Positions 47,591-56,462 of a stretch of DNA of 64,000 nt are shown here, piece by piece. The translations under genes were made by a program, and so were the position numbers. Origin of the DNA: Nostoc sp. HK-01 (GTDB lineage: Bacteria; Cyanobacteriota; Cyanobacteriia; Cyanobacteriales; Nostocaceae); assembly GCA_003990705.1 (NCBI GenBank), contig AP018318.1, positions 3,351,501 to 3,415,500 on the forward strand. The letters run 5' to 3'. The notes under the pieces were generated by a model. That model saw only the letters and a list, made by a program, of their open reading frames with translations. It did no database searches and was not told the origin of the DNA. Position 1 is the stretch's first letter. Each line of letters starts with the position of its first letter.

Positions 47591-47946
47591 TGCGATTTTT
47601 AGCAAATGAAAACTTCCCGATGATGAGTGTGGTACGTTTGCGGGATGCTGGCTATGATGTAGCTTATGGTAGCGAAGATGCTCCTGGTGCGGAAGACTCG
47701 TTAGTTCTAGAACGGGCTGTACGAGAAGAAAGAATTATCTTAACCTTTGATCGAGATTATGGCGAATTAATTTATAGGCTGCGGATGCCTGTACCAATGG
47801 GTGTGGTTTATTTTCGCTATTTTCCTGCATCACCAGAAGAACCAGCACAAAATTTATTAGATTTGTTGAATGTTGAAGGATTAGTTTTAGAAGGGTATTT
47901 TACAGTTTTTGAGCGTACACAATTACGTCAGCGTCCTTTGCCTTAA
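47590..47946 (+). CDS. DUF5615 PIN-like toxin
   Basis: A 118-aa PIN-like nuclease: MRFLANENFPMMSVVRLRDA at the N-terminus, VAYGSEDAPGAEDS and LTFDRDYGEL in the middle give the acidic active-site residues (the usual D in LxDxN is replaced by A-N-E). It is translationally coupled to the DUF433 antitoxin by a 1-nt overlap. Such toxins are predicted RNases; the target is unknown. Confidence 0.85.
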   Translation: MRFLANENFPMMSVVRLRDAGYDVAYGSEDAPGAEDSLVLERAVREERIILTFDRDYGELIYRLRMPVPMGVVYFRYFPASPEEPAQNLLDLLNVEGLVLEGYFTVFERTQLRQRPLP

Positions 47947-48079
47947 TAATGAAATGAGTTATTCTCTGTATGCTGTAGGTTACTTGGTCAAAATCTAAAT
48001 TATTTCAGTTAAATTGCGTAATTTAAGGCTAAAGCCGTGTGTTAATAAGTAAATAGGATGCACCTAAACAAAGTAGCAC

Positions 48080-50809
48080 ATGGAACCTTCAACTACTGCT
48101 GCAATATCTGACGACAAGCTGCTTCCCGTCTACGCACTTAGCGCTGTAGTCAGCACTAAAGCCTTAAAAAAAACGGGCAAGAGAACAGTTAAGAGATTAT
48201 TAGCTGTAGGTGCAGTTTCTTTCTCTTGCCTATGGTTGTCTGTAGTGCCGATGGGTGAGGGATGGGCGCAAACTAGCCAAAATGCAAAAATTTCTACCTA
48301 TATTCAACAGTTAAAAGACAAAGACACAGATGTTCGCTCCCGTGCTGTTGTTACCCTGGGAGCTATGGGAGCAGAAGCAAAGGTGGCGGTTCCCGCTTTG
48401 ATTAAGGCTTTGCAGTCTGACAAAGATGCAAGTGTTCGCTTCTCTGCTGCTTTCGTTCTGGGGAGGATGGGAGCAGAAGCAAAGGCGGCGATTCCCGCTT
48501 TGATTATGGCTTTGCAGTTTGACAAAGATGTAGGTGTTCGCTCCAATGCTGCTGCTGCCTTAGGGAGGATTGGAGGGGAAGCAAAGGCGACGATTCCCGC
48601 TTTAATTACAGCTTTGCAGTCCGACAAAGATGCAAGTGTTCGCTCCAATGCTGCTAGTGCCCTGGGGAGCATGGGAGGGGAAGCAAAGGCAGCGATTCCC
48701 GCTTTGATTACGGCTTTGCAGTCTGACAAAAATTTAAATGTTCGCTACTCTGCTGCTTATACCCTGGGGAGCATGGGAGGGGAAGCAAAGGCGGCGATTC
48801 CTGCTTTAATTACAGCTTTGCAGTCCGACAAAGATGCAAGTGTTCGCTCCAATGCTGCTAGTGCCCTGGGGAGCATGGGAGGGGAAGCAAAGGCGGCGAT
48901 TCCTGCTTTAATTACAGCTTTGCAGTCCGACAAAGATGCAAGTGTTCGCTCCAATGCTGCTAGTGCCCTAGGGAGTATGGCAGGGGAAGCAAAGGCGGCG
49001 ATTCCTGCTTTGATTACCGCTTTGCAGCCTGACAAAGATGCAAGTGTTCGCTCCCGTGCTGCTAGTGCCTTAGCAAAAATAGGTGAAAGCTTTCAAGACA
49101 AAGCAGGTACTATGCCTTTTGTAGAGTTAGACAGAGCCATAGCAGATTTAGAAAAAGCACTCAAAGCTTTAAAAGATAGTAAAGATAAACATTTAGATGA
49201 TCGCATAGCCTCTGTCGCTCGTTCGCTTGATGCCTTAAAAACCAAAAGACAATCACGCCTCCTCGACAGAACTCTAGAATGGATGGCAAAACACCCTTGG
49301 GTAACAGGCGGATTAATTTACATTATCTTCTTCCCTTCCCTCTGGCTCATCTTATTACGAGTGCGTCCTTTGTGGATATTACACGTTAATAACGCCCTGA
49401 AACCCTTAGCTAGTTTTAAATTACCCGATGCCCTTGGCGGTTTAACTTTTCCTATCCGCACATTATTATTTATCGAATTCTTTAACTATCATCCCAGAGT
49501 GCTTGATGCTTGGGTAGAAAAACGCCTCGACTCTGGCAAGCAAGGATTTAACAAAAAGAAAACCGTCACAGAACGTTCTGTTTACGTCCCCATTCCCGTA
49601 GTTTTAGATAATCATAATCTTGCACAACTCACAGCCACAGATTTACAACCAATATTTAACCAAAAACGCGCAACATTATTAATTTGGGGAGAAGGTGGCG
49701 CAGGTAAAACTAGTCTAGCTTGTACTTTGGCGCAATGGGCAATGAATGACAATGAAACTCAGCGCCTTGCTAAACACCGGATGTTACCAGTGTTAATCGA
49801 ACAAGAATTAGATCATCCCTTAAAAGAAACCATTGGCGGACAACTGCAAGCACTAATTAGCGAAGCCCAAGCAATTGATGATGAATTATTAACGAATTTA
49901 CTCCGCCAACGCCGGATTTTAGTCATAATAGATCACTTTTCGGAAATGGGTGAAGCGACACGCAACAAAATTCATCCAGCAGAAACAGATTTCCCAGTAA
50001 ACGCTCTTATTGTTACTTCTCGCTTAGAAGAAAAACTAGACGAAGTACCAAAAACCACAATTCAACCGTTGCGCGTTGCAGGTGATAAACTCTCATCTTT
50101 TATGGAAGCTTATTTAACCCAACGTCACAAACGTGATTTGTTTACCGATGTGGAATATTTTGATGCTTGTCGCCGTCTTTCATTGATGGTAGGACAACGC
50201 AATATTACTGTATTGCTGGCAAAACTTTACGCCGAACAAATGATTGCTACAAAAGAAGGAACAGCAATTGATTTACCAGAAAATATTCCTGATTTAATGC
50301 TGGCATATCTCAATGAACTAAATCGAGATAGATTAGCAACTGAACCAAATAATCGCACCGTCCAAAGAGACGCTCAGGTAATTGCTTGGCAATGTTTAAA
50401 AACAACTTTTCGTCCTACATCTGCCAAACTAGAAGATATCTTAGCTGCTCTTGATGACAGCGACACAGCACCAGAACGTTTACAACATTTAGAAAAACGT
50501 CTGCGTTTAATTCAAACTATCGGCGCAGCACAAGATAAAATCCGCTTGGCATTAGATCCATTAGCTGAGTATCTCGCTGGTTTATATTTAATAGATACCT
50601 ACGCTTCAGATACAACATCTTGGCAAGATTTTCTCACTCAAGTTAACGCAATATCAGATGTAGAATTAATTAAAGGTTTTCTGTTAGCTGTGCGAGATTG
50701 CTGTTTAGCCAAGGGTAAAGAAGCCGGAGTTCCAGATTTTGTAGCGGATGAATTAGCATTGAAGACTGGTTTAACTACGCCAGCACCTGCTGTATTAATT
50801 AATTCTTAA
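48080..50809 (+). CDS. HEAT-repeat membrane protein with a NACHT-like NTPase domain
   Basis: A 909-aa protein: an N-terminal hydrophobic anchor (about 42-62), eight HEAT/PBS-lyase-type repeats of 34 residues (about 72-340, unit 'SDKDASVRSNAASALGSM'), a coiled segment, a membrane helix (about 405-425), and a STAND/NACHT-like NTPase with Walker A GEGGAGKTS (about 536), Walker B ILVIIDHF (about 613) and an IVTSRLEE sensor. The C-terminal 250 residues are helical. Several repeats are nearly identical in DNA, which shows recent amplification. STAND proteins with repeats often sense stress or phage, but here the repeat is N-terminal. It lies between two toxin-antitoxin pairs. Confidence 0.82.
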   Translation: MEPSTTAAISDDKLLPVYALSAVVSTKALKKTGKRTVKRLLAVGAVSFSCLWLSVVPMGEGWAQTSQNAKISTYIQQLKDKDTDVRSRAVVTLGAMGAEAKVAVPALIKALQSDKDASVRFSAAFVLGRMGAEAKAAIPALIMALQFDKDVGVRSNAAAALGRIGGEAKATIPALITALQSDKDASVRSNAASALGSMGGEAKAAIPALITALQSDKNLNVRYSAAYTLGSMGGEAKAAIPALITALQSDKDASVRSNAASALGSMGGEAKAAIPALITALQSDKDASVRSNAASALGSMAGEAKAAIPALITALQPDKDASVRSRAASALAKIGESFQDKAGTMPFVELDRAIADLEKALKALKDSKDKHLDDRIASVARSLDALKTKRQSRLLDRTLEWMAKHPWVTGGLIYIIFFPSLWLILLRVRPLWILHVNNALKPLASFKLPDALGGLTFPIRTLLFIEFFNYHPRVLDAWVEKRLDSGKQGFNKKKTVTERSVYVPIPVVLDNHNLAQLTATDLQPIFNQKRATLLIWGEGGAGKTSLACTLAQWAMNDNETQRLAKHRMLPVLIEQELDHPLKETIGGQLQALISEAQAIDDELLTNLLRQRRILVIIDHFSEMGEATRNKIHPAETDFPVNALIVTSRLEEKLDEVPKTTIQPLRVAGDKLSSFMEAYLTQRHKRDLFTDVEYFDACRRLSLMVGQRNITVLLAKLYAEQMIATKEGTAIDLPENIPDLMLAYLNELNRDRLATEPNNRTVQRDAQVIAWQCLKTTFRPTSAKLEDILAALDDSDTAPERLQHLEKRLRLIQTIGAAQDKIRLALDPLAEYLAGLYLIDTYASDTTSWQDFLTQVNAISDVELIKGFLLAVRDCCLAKGKEAGVPDFVADELALKTGLTTPAPAVLINS

Positions 50810-50854
50810 TTTTTACTTTGTAATTATGTGATGTTTACAACGCGAGAAATTCAT

Positions 50855-50883
50855 ATCCCCGACTTCTTAAAGAAGTCGGGGAT
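50855..50883. repeat. Dispersed GATCCCCGACTT hairpin repeat, copy 4
   Basis: ATCCCCGACTTCTT and AAGAAGTCGGGGAT form a perfect stem 46 bp beyond the NACHT-like gene. It may serve as its terminator. Confidence 0.85.
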
Positions 50884-50954
50884 CTAATTTTATCAATAAT
50901 CAAGATGTAATGGTTTTGCGGTAGGCGAATCGCAATGCTAACCTAGTTCATATC

Positions 50955-51254
50955 ATGACAAAATCAAAACAAAATTTTATGAACTTTCCTCCCCAAATAC
51001 AAGAAAAGATTGAAAAATGGGCAAGCAGTCAGGGAATATCGACTGAGCAATTTATTTTGCAAGCTATTACAGAAAAAATTGCGGCTTTGAGTCAGCAAAA
51101 ACTTGAAGAAGAGACTCAAATAAACCTTAACCAAGCAACCCTCTATCGCAAAGATGGAATCTTAGTTGTAGACGCAGAATTACCAGCCAACTTTGATATT
51201 AATACTTTTATAGATGAGTTGAGAGAAGAACGCATTCAGGAACAAATAGTTTAA
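50955..51254 (+). CDS. Antitoxin of a VapBC-type pair
   Basis: A 99-aa protein. The N-terminal part (PPQIQEKIEKWASSQGISTE then FILQAI) resembles an RHH/Arc-type DNA-binding segment, and the C-terminus (ANFDINTFIDELREERIQEQ) is the acidic, helical toxin-binding tail. Its stop overlaps the ATG of the PIN toxin by one base. It would neutralise that toxin and repress the operon. Confidence 0.8.
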   Translation: MTKSKQNFMNFPPQIQEKIEKWASSQGISTEQFILQAITEKIAALSQQKLEEETQINLNQATLYRKDGILVVDAELPANFDINTFIDELREERIQEQIV

Positions 51255-51688
51255 TGAAAGTTTTGTTTGATACTTCAGCTTTAGTTCCTGCAATAATTGT
51301 CAATCACCCACAACATTTGGTTTGTTTTACCAAGATTCAATCTGCAAAGTCTGGGCAAATTCAAGGGTTTATTTCAACGCACAGTTTAGCTGAAACATAT
51401 TCTGTCATCACACGCTTACCCGTTCAGCCACGTATCAGTCCTCAACAAGCTCAAAGCATAGTTGTAGATATACTACAGTATTTAGAAGGAGTTCCACTAG
51501 TTGTTGATGACTATCAAGCTGCAATTGCTCAAATGGCAACTTTAAACCTTCCCGGTGGCGCTATTTTCGATGCTTTAATTGCTCAAGCTGCATTAAAAGC
51601 CCAAGTAGATATTTTACTAACATTAAATCCAAACCATTTTACTCGCTTGGGAAATGCGATCGCCCATATTGTACAAGTCCCTGCATAA
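51254..51688 (+). CDS. PIN-domain toxin (VapC family)
   Basis: A 144-aa PIN ribonuclease with the acidic residues in place: LFDTSAL (Asp6), HSLAE (Glu), GGAIFDALIAQAA (Asp) and LLTLNPNHF where a final D/N lies. VapC toxins cleave tRNA anticodon loops or the sarcin-ricin loop of 23S rRNA in characterised cases. It is coupled to the preceding antitoxin. The same RNA sites are mimicked by the RNA modules at 34-39 kb, but no direct link is shown. Confidence 0.87.
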   Translation: MKVLFDTSALVPAIIVNHPQHLVCFTKIQSAKSGQIQGFISTHSLAETYSVITRLPVQPRISPQQAQSIVVDILQYLEGVPLVVDDYQAAIAQMATLNLPGGAIFDALIAQAALKAQVDILLTLNPNHFTRLGNAIAHIVQVPA

Positions 51689-51769
51689 ATGCGTAGACAA
51701 GTAGCCTTTTGTCTTCAAGCATCGCTTTATAACTGTAGTATGCTTACATGATGCGTGTAAATCATACTA

Positions 51770-52483
51770 ATGAGTTTGGTAAACCTAACTACTGCTAAAG
51801 TTTCAATTATTATTCCCACTCTCAACGAAGCCGGGAATATTAAAGGAGCGATCGCCAGCACTCAATCTAGTACAAATATAGAAGTGATTGTGGTTGATGG
51901 TGGCTCTAGTGATGACACAATAGCAATTGCTCAATCATTAGGTGCTAAAGTTATTTCATCATCTCCCGGTCGTGCAGTGCAAATGAATGCAGGTGCGGTG
52001 GTGGCGAGTGGTGAGGTGTTGCTGTTTCTCCATGCAGATACTCGTTTACCTGTGGGGTTTGATGCAATGATTCGCACAGCACTGCAACAGCCTGGAATTG
52101 TAGCTGGTGCCTTTAATTTGCAAATTGATCACCCAGGTTTAGGTTTAAGGTTGGTGGAATTGGGGGTAAAATGGCGATCGCATTTAATGCAAATGCCTTA
52201 TGGTGATCAAGCAATCTTTTTAACTCAACAAGTATTTCAACAAATTGGTGGTTTTCCTAAGTTACCCATCATGGAAGACTTTGAATTAATCCAGCGATTA
52301 AAGTCTACAGGAAGCATTGTCATTATCAACACGCCAGTTATGACTTCAGCGCGTAGATGGGTAAAAAAAGGCATTATTCAAACTACCTTACTCAATCAAA
52401 TTATTATTATTGCTTATTTGTTTGGCGTTTCCCCAGTACGAATTCATAGCTGGTATCGCCGGGAAAAGTTTAAGAGAATTTAA
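51770..52483 (+). CDS. TIGR04283-type family 2 glycosyltransferase
   Basis: A 237-aa GT-A glycosyltransferase: VSIIIPTLNEAGNIKGAI, VVDGGSSDDT, the donor motif LFLHADTRLP and GGFPKLPIMEDFELIQRL. These match TIGR04283, the selenium/arsenosugar-associated transferases that often lie next to TVP38 membrane proteins and flavoprotein reductases, as here. The C-terminus has a hydrophobic segment. The acceptor is unknown. The ATG at 51770 is the first good start. Confidence 0.88.
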   Translation: MSLVNLTTAKVSIIIPTLNEAGNIKGAIASTQSSTNIEVIVVDGGSSDDTIAIAQSLGAKVISSSPGRAVQMNAGAVVASGEVLLFLHADTRLPVGFDAMIRTALQQPGIVAGAFNLQIDHPGLGLRLVELGVKWRSHLMQMPYGDQAIFLTQQVFQQIGGFPKLPIMEDFELIQRLKSTGSIVIINTPVMTSARRWVKKGIIQTTLLNQIIIIAYLFGVSPVRIHSWYRREKFKRI

Positions 52484-52534
52484 GGTATTTCTCATTTAAA
52501 TAGCTTATCTTAATTAAAGACTATATAACGAACC

Positions 52535-52605
52535 ACAGAGACCCAGAGAAGCCAGTGCGTTGGGCGGGTTTCCCGACTTGAAGCAACTGGCGCGACACAG
52601 AGAGA
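52535..52605. repeat. 41-bp palindrome inserted in an ACAGAGA repeat
   Basis: The 41-bp element at 52551-52591 (GCCAGTGCG ... GCAACTGGC) splits a CACAGAGACCCAGAGA / CACAGAGAGA repeat. The same 41-bp element is at 32609-32649 and 54255-54295. Confidence 0.8.
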
Positions 52606-52637
52606 TGTTTGCACAAATGATTTAGGCTAGACAAATC

Positions 52638-53399
52638 ATGGTGACACAATCACAGCCAAAACTCAAGGGCAAACTTAAAATTTTACTATTAACGATACTT
52701 GTAGCGGTAGTGATAATTGCTGCGAAAATTTTTAACCTTCCAGCAATTTTTACTACTTTAGTTGCTCAGGTCAACAACCTGGGAATTTGGGGTGTGGTTG
52801 CTTATATAGGCATTTACAACTTAGCAACATTATTATTAATTCCCGGTTCAGTTTTAACTTTAAAAGCAGGTTGCTTATTTGGTTTGTTTTGGGGTTCTGT
52901 GTATGCCTTAATTGCCGCAATTATTGGTGCAGTTTTAGCATTTATGATTGGACGTTATGTATCCAGAGGTTGGGTGTCACGCCAAATTGAGCAACATCCT
53001 AAATTAAAAGCCATCGATGTAGCAGTTGCTAAAGAAGGATGGAAAATTGTTTTATTAACGCGGTTATGTCCTTTATTTCCCTTTAACTTATTAAATTATT
53101 TTTTTGGTGTAACGCAAGTTTCTCTTAAACATTATGTATTAGGTTCTTTCGGCATTATTCCCGGAACAGTTATGTATGTCTATATTGGGACATTAGCGGG
53201 CAATTTAGCCATGAATAATATGCCAAATCCAGCCCTTACTCCAGAGGCAAAAACTTATCAATTAATTATGCAAATTATTGGTTTACTGGCTACGGTGGCT
53301 GTAACTATTTATATTACTAAAATTGCCCATAAAGCTTTAAACCAAAGTATGAACGAAATAGAAACAGTGCAAAAGCAAAATGAGAAATATGGAAAATAA
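52638..53399 (+). CDS. TVP38/TMEM64 (DedA-like) membrane protein 1
   Basis: A 253-aa membrane protein with about five helices. Conserved blocks: LLIPGSVLTLKAGCLFGLFW, GAVLAFMIGRYVSR and LTRLCPLFPFNLLNYFFGVT, the VTT/SNARE-associated domain. Related proteins move lipids or ions across membranes; the exact function in cyanobacteria is unknown. The next gene encodes a paralogue and overlaps its 3' end. Confidence 0.88.
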   Translation: MVTQSQPKLKGKLKILLLTILVAVVIIAAKIFNLPAIFTTLVAQVNNLGIWGVVAYIGIYNLATLLLIPGSVLTLKAGCLFGLFWGSVYALIAAIIGAVLAFMIGRYVSRGWVSRQIEQHPKLKAIDVAVAKEGWKIVLLTRLCPLFPFNLLNYFFGVTQVSLKHYVLGSFGIIPGTVMYVYIGTLAGNLAMNNMPNPALTPEAKTYQLIMQIIGLLATVAVTIYITKIAHKALNQSMNEIETVQKQNEKYGK

Positions 53400-54162
53400 A
53401 TTTTTCATGATTAATTGGCGAAACTCAAGCAAACTTTTTCTAGCGATATTAGCAATCATAACTGTAGCGATCGCAATTTTATTTCACCCAGAATCAGCCC
53501 TTGCTCAAACAGCAGCACCAACAACCTCATTCAACCCCCAAGTTATTTTACGCAATGCTTTGCAATGGATTGAGAATTTAGGAACAGTTGGTGCGATCGC
53601 TTTTATTGGGCTGTATATTATTGCTACCGTGGCTTTTTTACCTGGTTCAATTATTACCTTGGGCGCGGGTGTGGTTTTTGGTGTAGTTTGGGGTTCATTA
53701 TATGTGTTTGTGGGTGCAACTCTGGGCGCAACAGCCGCATTTTTAGTAGGACGTTATTTAGCTAGAGGTTGGGTTGCAAATAAAATTGCCAATAATCAAA
53801 ATTTTGCCGCAATAGACCGCGCAGTTAGTCGAGAAGGATTAAAAATTGTTTTATTAACTAGACTTTCTCCCATATTTCCCTTCAACTTATTAAACTACGC
53901 CTTTGGTGTTACAGGAGTTTCCCTCAAAGATTATTTTATTGGCTCCGTCGGTATGATTCCTGGCACAATTATGTATGTTTATATTGGTTCCTTGGCGGGA
54001 AATTTAGCCCTAATTGGCACAGACAGTCAACCAAGTAACTCCACAATACAATGGGCTATTCGGATAATTGGCTTTATCGCCACAGTTACAGTAACAGTTT
54101 ATGTCACCCGCATCGCCCGGAAAGCTTTAGCAGAAGAAGTAAAGATAAAGGATGAAGTATGA
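53380..54162 (+). CDS. TVP38/TMEM64 (DedA-like) membrane protein 2
   Basis: A 260-aa paralogue of the preceding protein, with FLPGSIITLGAGVVFGVVW and LTRLSPIFPFNLLNYAFGVT. The N-terminus has a signal-like hydrophobic segment ending ALAQ. It overlaps the previous gene by 20 bp; a second ATG at 53389 is possible. A tandem duplication explains the pair. Its stop codon lies in an ATGAAGT heptamer repeat (54152-54165). Confidence 0.88.
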   Translation: MRNMENKFFMINWRNSSKLFLAILAIITVAIAILFHPESALAQTAAPTTSFNPQVILRNALQWIENLGTVGAIAFIGLYIIATVAFLPGSIITLGAGVVFGVVWGSLYVFVGATLGATAAFLVGRYLARGWVANKIANNQNFAAIDRAVSREGLKIVLLTRLSPIFPFNLLNYAFGVTGVSLKDYFIGSVGMIPGTIMYVYIGSLAGNLALIGTDSQPSNSTIQWAIRIIGFIATVTVTVYVTRIARKALAEEVKIKDEV

Positions 54163-54220
54163 AGTCTAAAATTTAGTACTTAATATTCTATAATTCACGC
54201 GATGTGCGACTTATTCTTGA

Positions 54221-54356
54221 AACCCCTCTCCAAACCTCTCCCCTGCAAGGAGGAGCCACTGCGTTGCGCGGGTTTACCGCGTTGTAGCAAGTGGCGTTAG
54301 AGGCTTTGAATCTTGCCCCCCTTCCCTACGAGGGAAGGGGTTGGGGGTTAGGTTTG
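54221..54356. repeat. CTCTCCCC-type repeat with an inserted 41-bp palindrome
   Basis: A third copy of the repeat seen at 32548 and 45446, here interrupted by the 41-bp element 54255-54295 (GCCACTGCG ... GCAAGTGGC). The CCAGT/ACTGG arms of the other copies are changed on both sides to CCACT/AGTGG, so pairing is kept. Confidence 0.8.
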
Positions 54357-54415
54357 AGAGAAAGTTGCACACCACGTTAATTCATAATTTACATTTCATA
54401 ATTCCCACTTTTCAC

Positions 54416-54625
54416 ATCTTGCACCAAACGACTGAAGTCGCGGCTACACAAACAAAACCCCTCCGAGTTTGCCAGTTGCCTGCGGAGGGAAACCCTCCCG
54501 CAGCGCGGGTTCAAAAGCCTTGATTTTCTGTTAGTCCGTGTGGTGCGCCAAGCGCAGCGCAAGCGTGATAGGCGGACTTCGTTTTTATAGCCGCGAATTC
54601 CATTCGTCGGGGCTAGGTGCAAGAT
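54416..54625. repeat. MITE-like element with 10-bp terminal inverted repeats
   Basis: ATCTTGCACC (54416-54425) and GGTGCAAGAT (54616-54625) are perfect inverted ends of a 210-bp non-coding element. The inner arms CGCGGCTA and TAGCCGCG continue the pairing. A GCCAGTTGCC palindrome fragment (54471 onward) is nested inside. No transposase is encoded. Confidence 0.7.
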
Positions 54626-54637
54626 ATGTGACTTAAC

Positions 54638-54679
54638 ACTTCATACTTCATACTTCATAATTCACACTTCATACTTCAT
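54638..54679 (+). repeat. ACTTCAT heptamer repeat abutting a start codon
   Basis: Six 7-bp units (five ACTTCAT, one AATTCAC) end 1 bp before the ATG of the flavoprotein gene and occupy the place of its ribosome binding site. Two inverted units (ATGAAGT) lie at 54152-54165, at the other end of the 518-bp gap. Confidence 0.85.
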
Positions 54680-54680
54680 T

Positions 54681-56222
54681 ATGGAATTAGCAAGAGTCAT
54701 TGTTCGCCCAGTAGATGAGTACAACCAAAAATTAGTGTCTCACGTACATCCTGCTAACTGGGTAAATCCCCAACCTGCTGATTGCTACGACTTGGTAGTT
54801 ATTGGCGCAGGAACAGCGGGATTAGTTGTAGCCGCAGGTGCAGCAGGTTTAGATTTAGGTTTAAAAGTCGCATTAATCGAAAAGCATCTCATGGGTGGAG
54901 ATTGCTTAAATGTGGGTTGTATACCATCAAAATGTATTATCCGTTCTGCGCGAGTGATTGGTGAAATTTGGGACGCAAAGAATTTAGGAATTAATATTGC
55001 CAAACAACAAATTGAAATTGATTTTCCCGCAGTTATGGAACGGATGCGGCGAGTAAGGGCTGGTATTAGTCATCATGATTCGGCGGAACGCTTTAAAAAT
55101 ATTGGTGTTGATGTTTTTTTAGGTAATGGTCGATTTGCCAGCAATAATACTGTGGAAGTAGGCGGTAAAACCCTGCAGTTTAAAAAAGCGGTAATTGCTA
55201 CAGGTGCAAGGGCGATAAAACCCTCTATTCCCGGAATTGAAAATGTTGGTTATTTAACTAACGAAACAGTTTTTTCCTTGATTCAACGTCCAGATAAATT
55301 AGCTGTAATTGGTGGCGGGCCAATTGGTTGTGAATTAGCGCAAACCTTTCAACGTTTAGGTTGTGAAGTCACACTGTTTCATCACGGTTCTCATCTATTA
55401 AATAAAGAAGATGCTGATGCAGCAGAAATTGTGCAGAATGTCTTAATTCAAGAAGGCATTCGCGTGGTGTTAAATTGTCAATTAGAAGAAGTGGTGGCTG
55501 TGACCGAAGGAAAAAGACTTTACTTTTCAACTAATGGTTACAGAGATTCGGTGACAGTGGATGAAATTTTAGTAGGTGCGGGACGCGCGCCTAATGTCGA
55601 AGGTTTGAATTTAGAAGGTGTGGGTGTAGAATACGACACGCGGCGCGGTGTCAAGGTAAATGATTATCTGCAAACCACAAATCCCAAGATATATGCGGCT
55701 GGCGATATCTGCATGGATTGGAAATTTACCCATGCTGCTGATGCAGCGGCGCGAATTGTCATTAAGAATACTTTGTTTTCGCCCTTTGGGTTAGGGCGTT
55801 CCAAACTCAGCAGTTTAATTATGCCGTGGGTAACGTATACATCCCCAGAAATTGCCCATGTGGGAATGTATGAACATGAAGCGAAAAAACAAGGTATTGA
55901 TGTAGCGACAATTAAGATTCCTTTTAGTAGTGTAGACCGCGCGATCGCAGATAATGAAGAAGCAGGCTTTCTTAAAATTCTCCACAAAAAAGGCTCAGAC
56001 GAAATACTTGGTGCAACCATTGTTGCCAGTCATGCAGGTGAGATGATTTCGGAAGTTACCACCGCAATTGTCAATAAAATCGGTTTGAGTAAATTAAGCA
56101 GCGTCATTCATCCCTACCCCACCCAAGCCGAAGCCATTAAAAAAGCCGCCGATGCTTACCGTCGCACTCTCTTAACTGCGAATACCAAACGCCTCCTCGG
56201 ATTTTTGACCAAGCTTTCATAA
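54681..56222 (+). CDS. Mercuric-reductase-like FAD/NAD(P) disulfide oxidoreductase
   Basis: A 513-aa flavoprotein of the dihydrolipoyl dehydrogenase/mercuric reductase family. FAD motif VVIGAGTAGLVVAAG (about 39-53), redox-active GGDCLNVGCIPSKC (two Cys four residues apart), NAD(P) motif VIGGGPIGCELAQ, second FAD motif AAGDIC and C-terminal HPYPTQAEA in place of the usual HPHPT. There is no N-terminal HMA domain. With adjacent TVP38 proteins it matches a common cyanobacterial cluster of unknown substrate. No ribosome binding site is seen; a heptamer repeat precedes the ATG. Confidence 0.88.
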   Translation: MELARVIVRPVDEYNQKLVSHVHPANWVNPQPADCYDLVVIGAGTAGLVVAAGAAGLDLGLKVALIEKHLMGGDCLNVGCIPSKCIIRSARVIGEIWDAKNLGINIAKQQIEIDFPAVMERMRRVRAGISHHDSAERFKNIGVDVFLGNGRFASNNTVEVGGKTLQFKKAVIATGARAIKPSIPGIENVGYLTNETVFSLIQRPDKLAVIGGGPIGCELAQTFQRLGCEVTLFHHGSHLLNKEDADAAEIVQNVLIQEGIRVVLNCQLEEVVAVTEGKRLYFSTNGYRDSVTVDEILVGAGRAPNVEGLNLEGVGVEYDTRRGVKVNDYLQTTNPKIYAAGDICMDWKFTHAADAAARIVIKNTLFSPFGLGRSKLSSLIMPWVTYTSPEIAHVGMYEHEAKKQGIDVATIKIPFSSVDRAIADNEEAGFLKILHKKGSDEILGATIVASHAGEMISEVTTAIVNKIGLSKLSSVIHPYPTQAEAIKKAADAYRRTLLTANTKRLLGFLTKLS

Positions 56223-56462
56223 AAATCCTGAGTGTTTAAGAAACATTGTCTTGAGAATATTGCTGAGTCAAATCAGCAAAATGAGACTCTACATCACAGT
56301 TGCAACCATTAATTAACAGTGAATTTGCCACATTAACAGCGGAAATTAGATAGAAGTTAACTAAAGGTAAAAAAAGTTACAACCTTTAAGGTTTCATCTT
56401 CCCGCATTGTCTCATAGACTAGGGGCAGGAACCTTATTAAAACTGGCTGAGGAAAGTGGAAA

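Noticed and set aside
54389-54622. Minus-strand 77-codon frame
   Set aside because: It coincides with a MITE-like element and nested palindromes.
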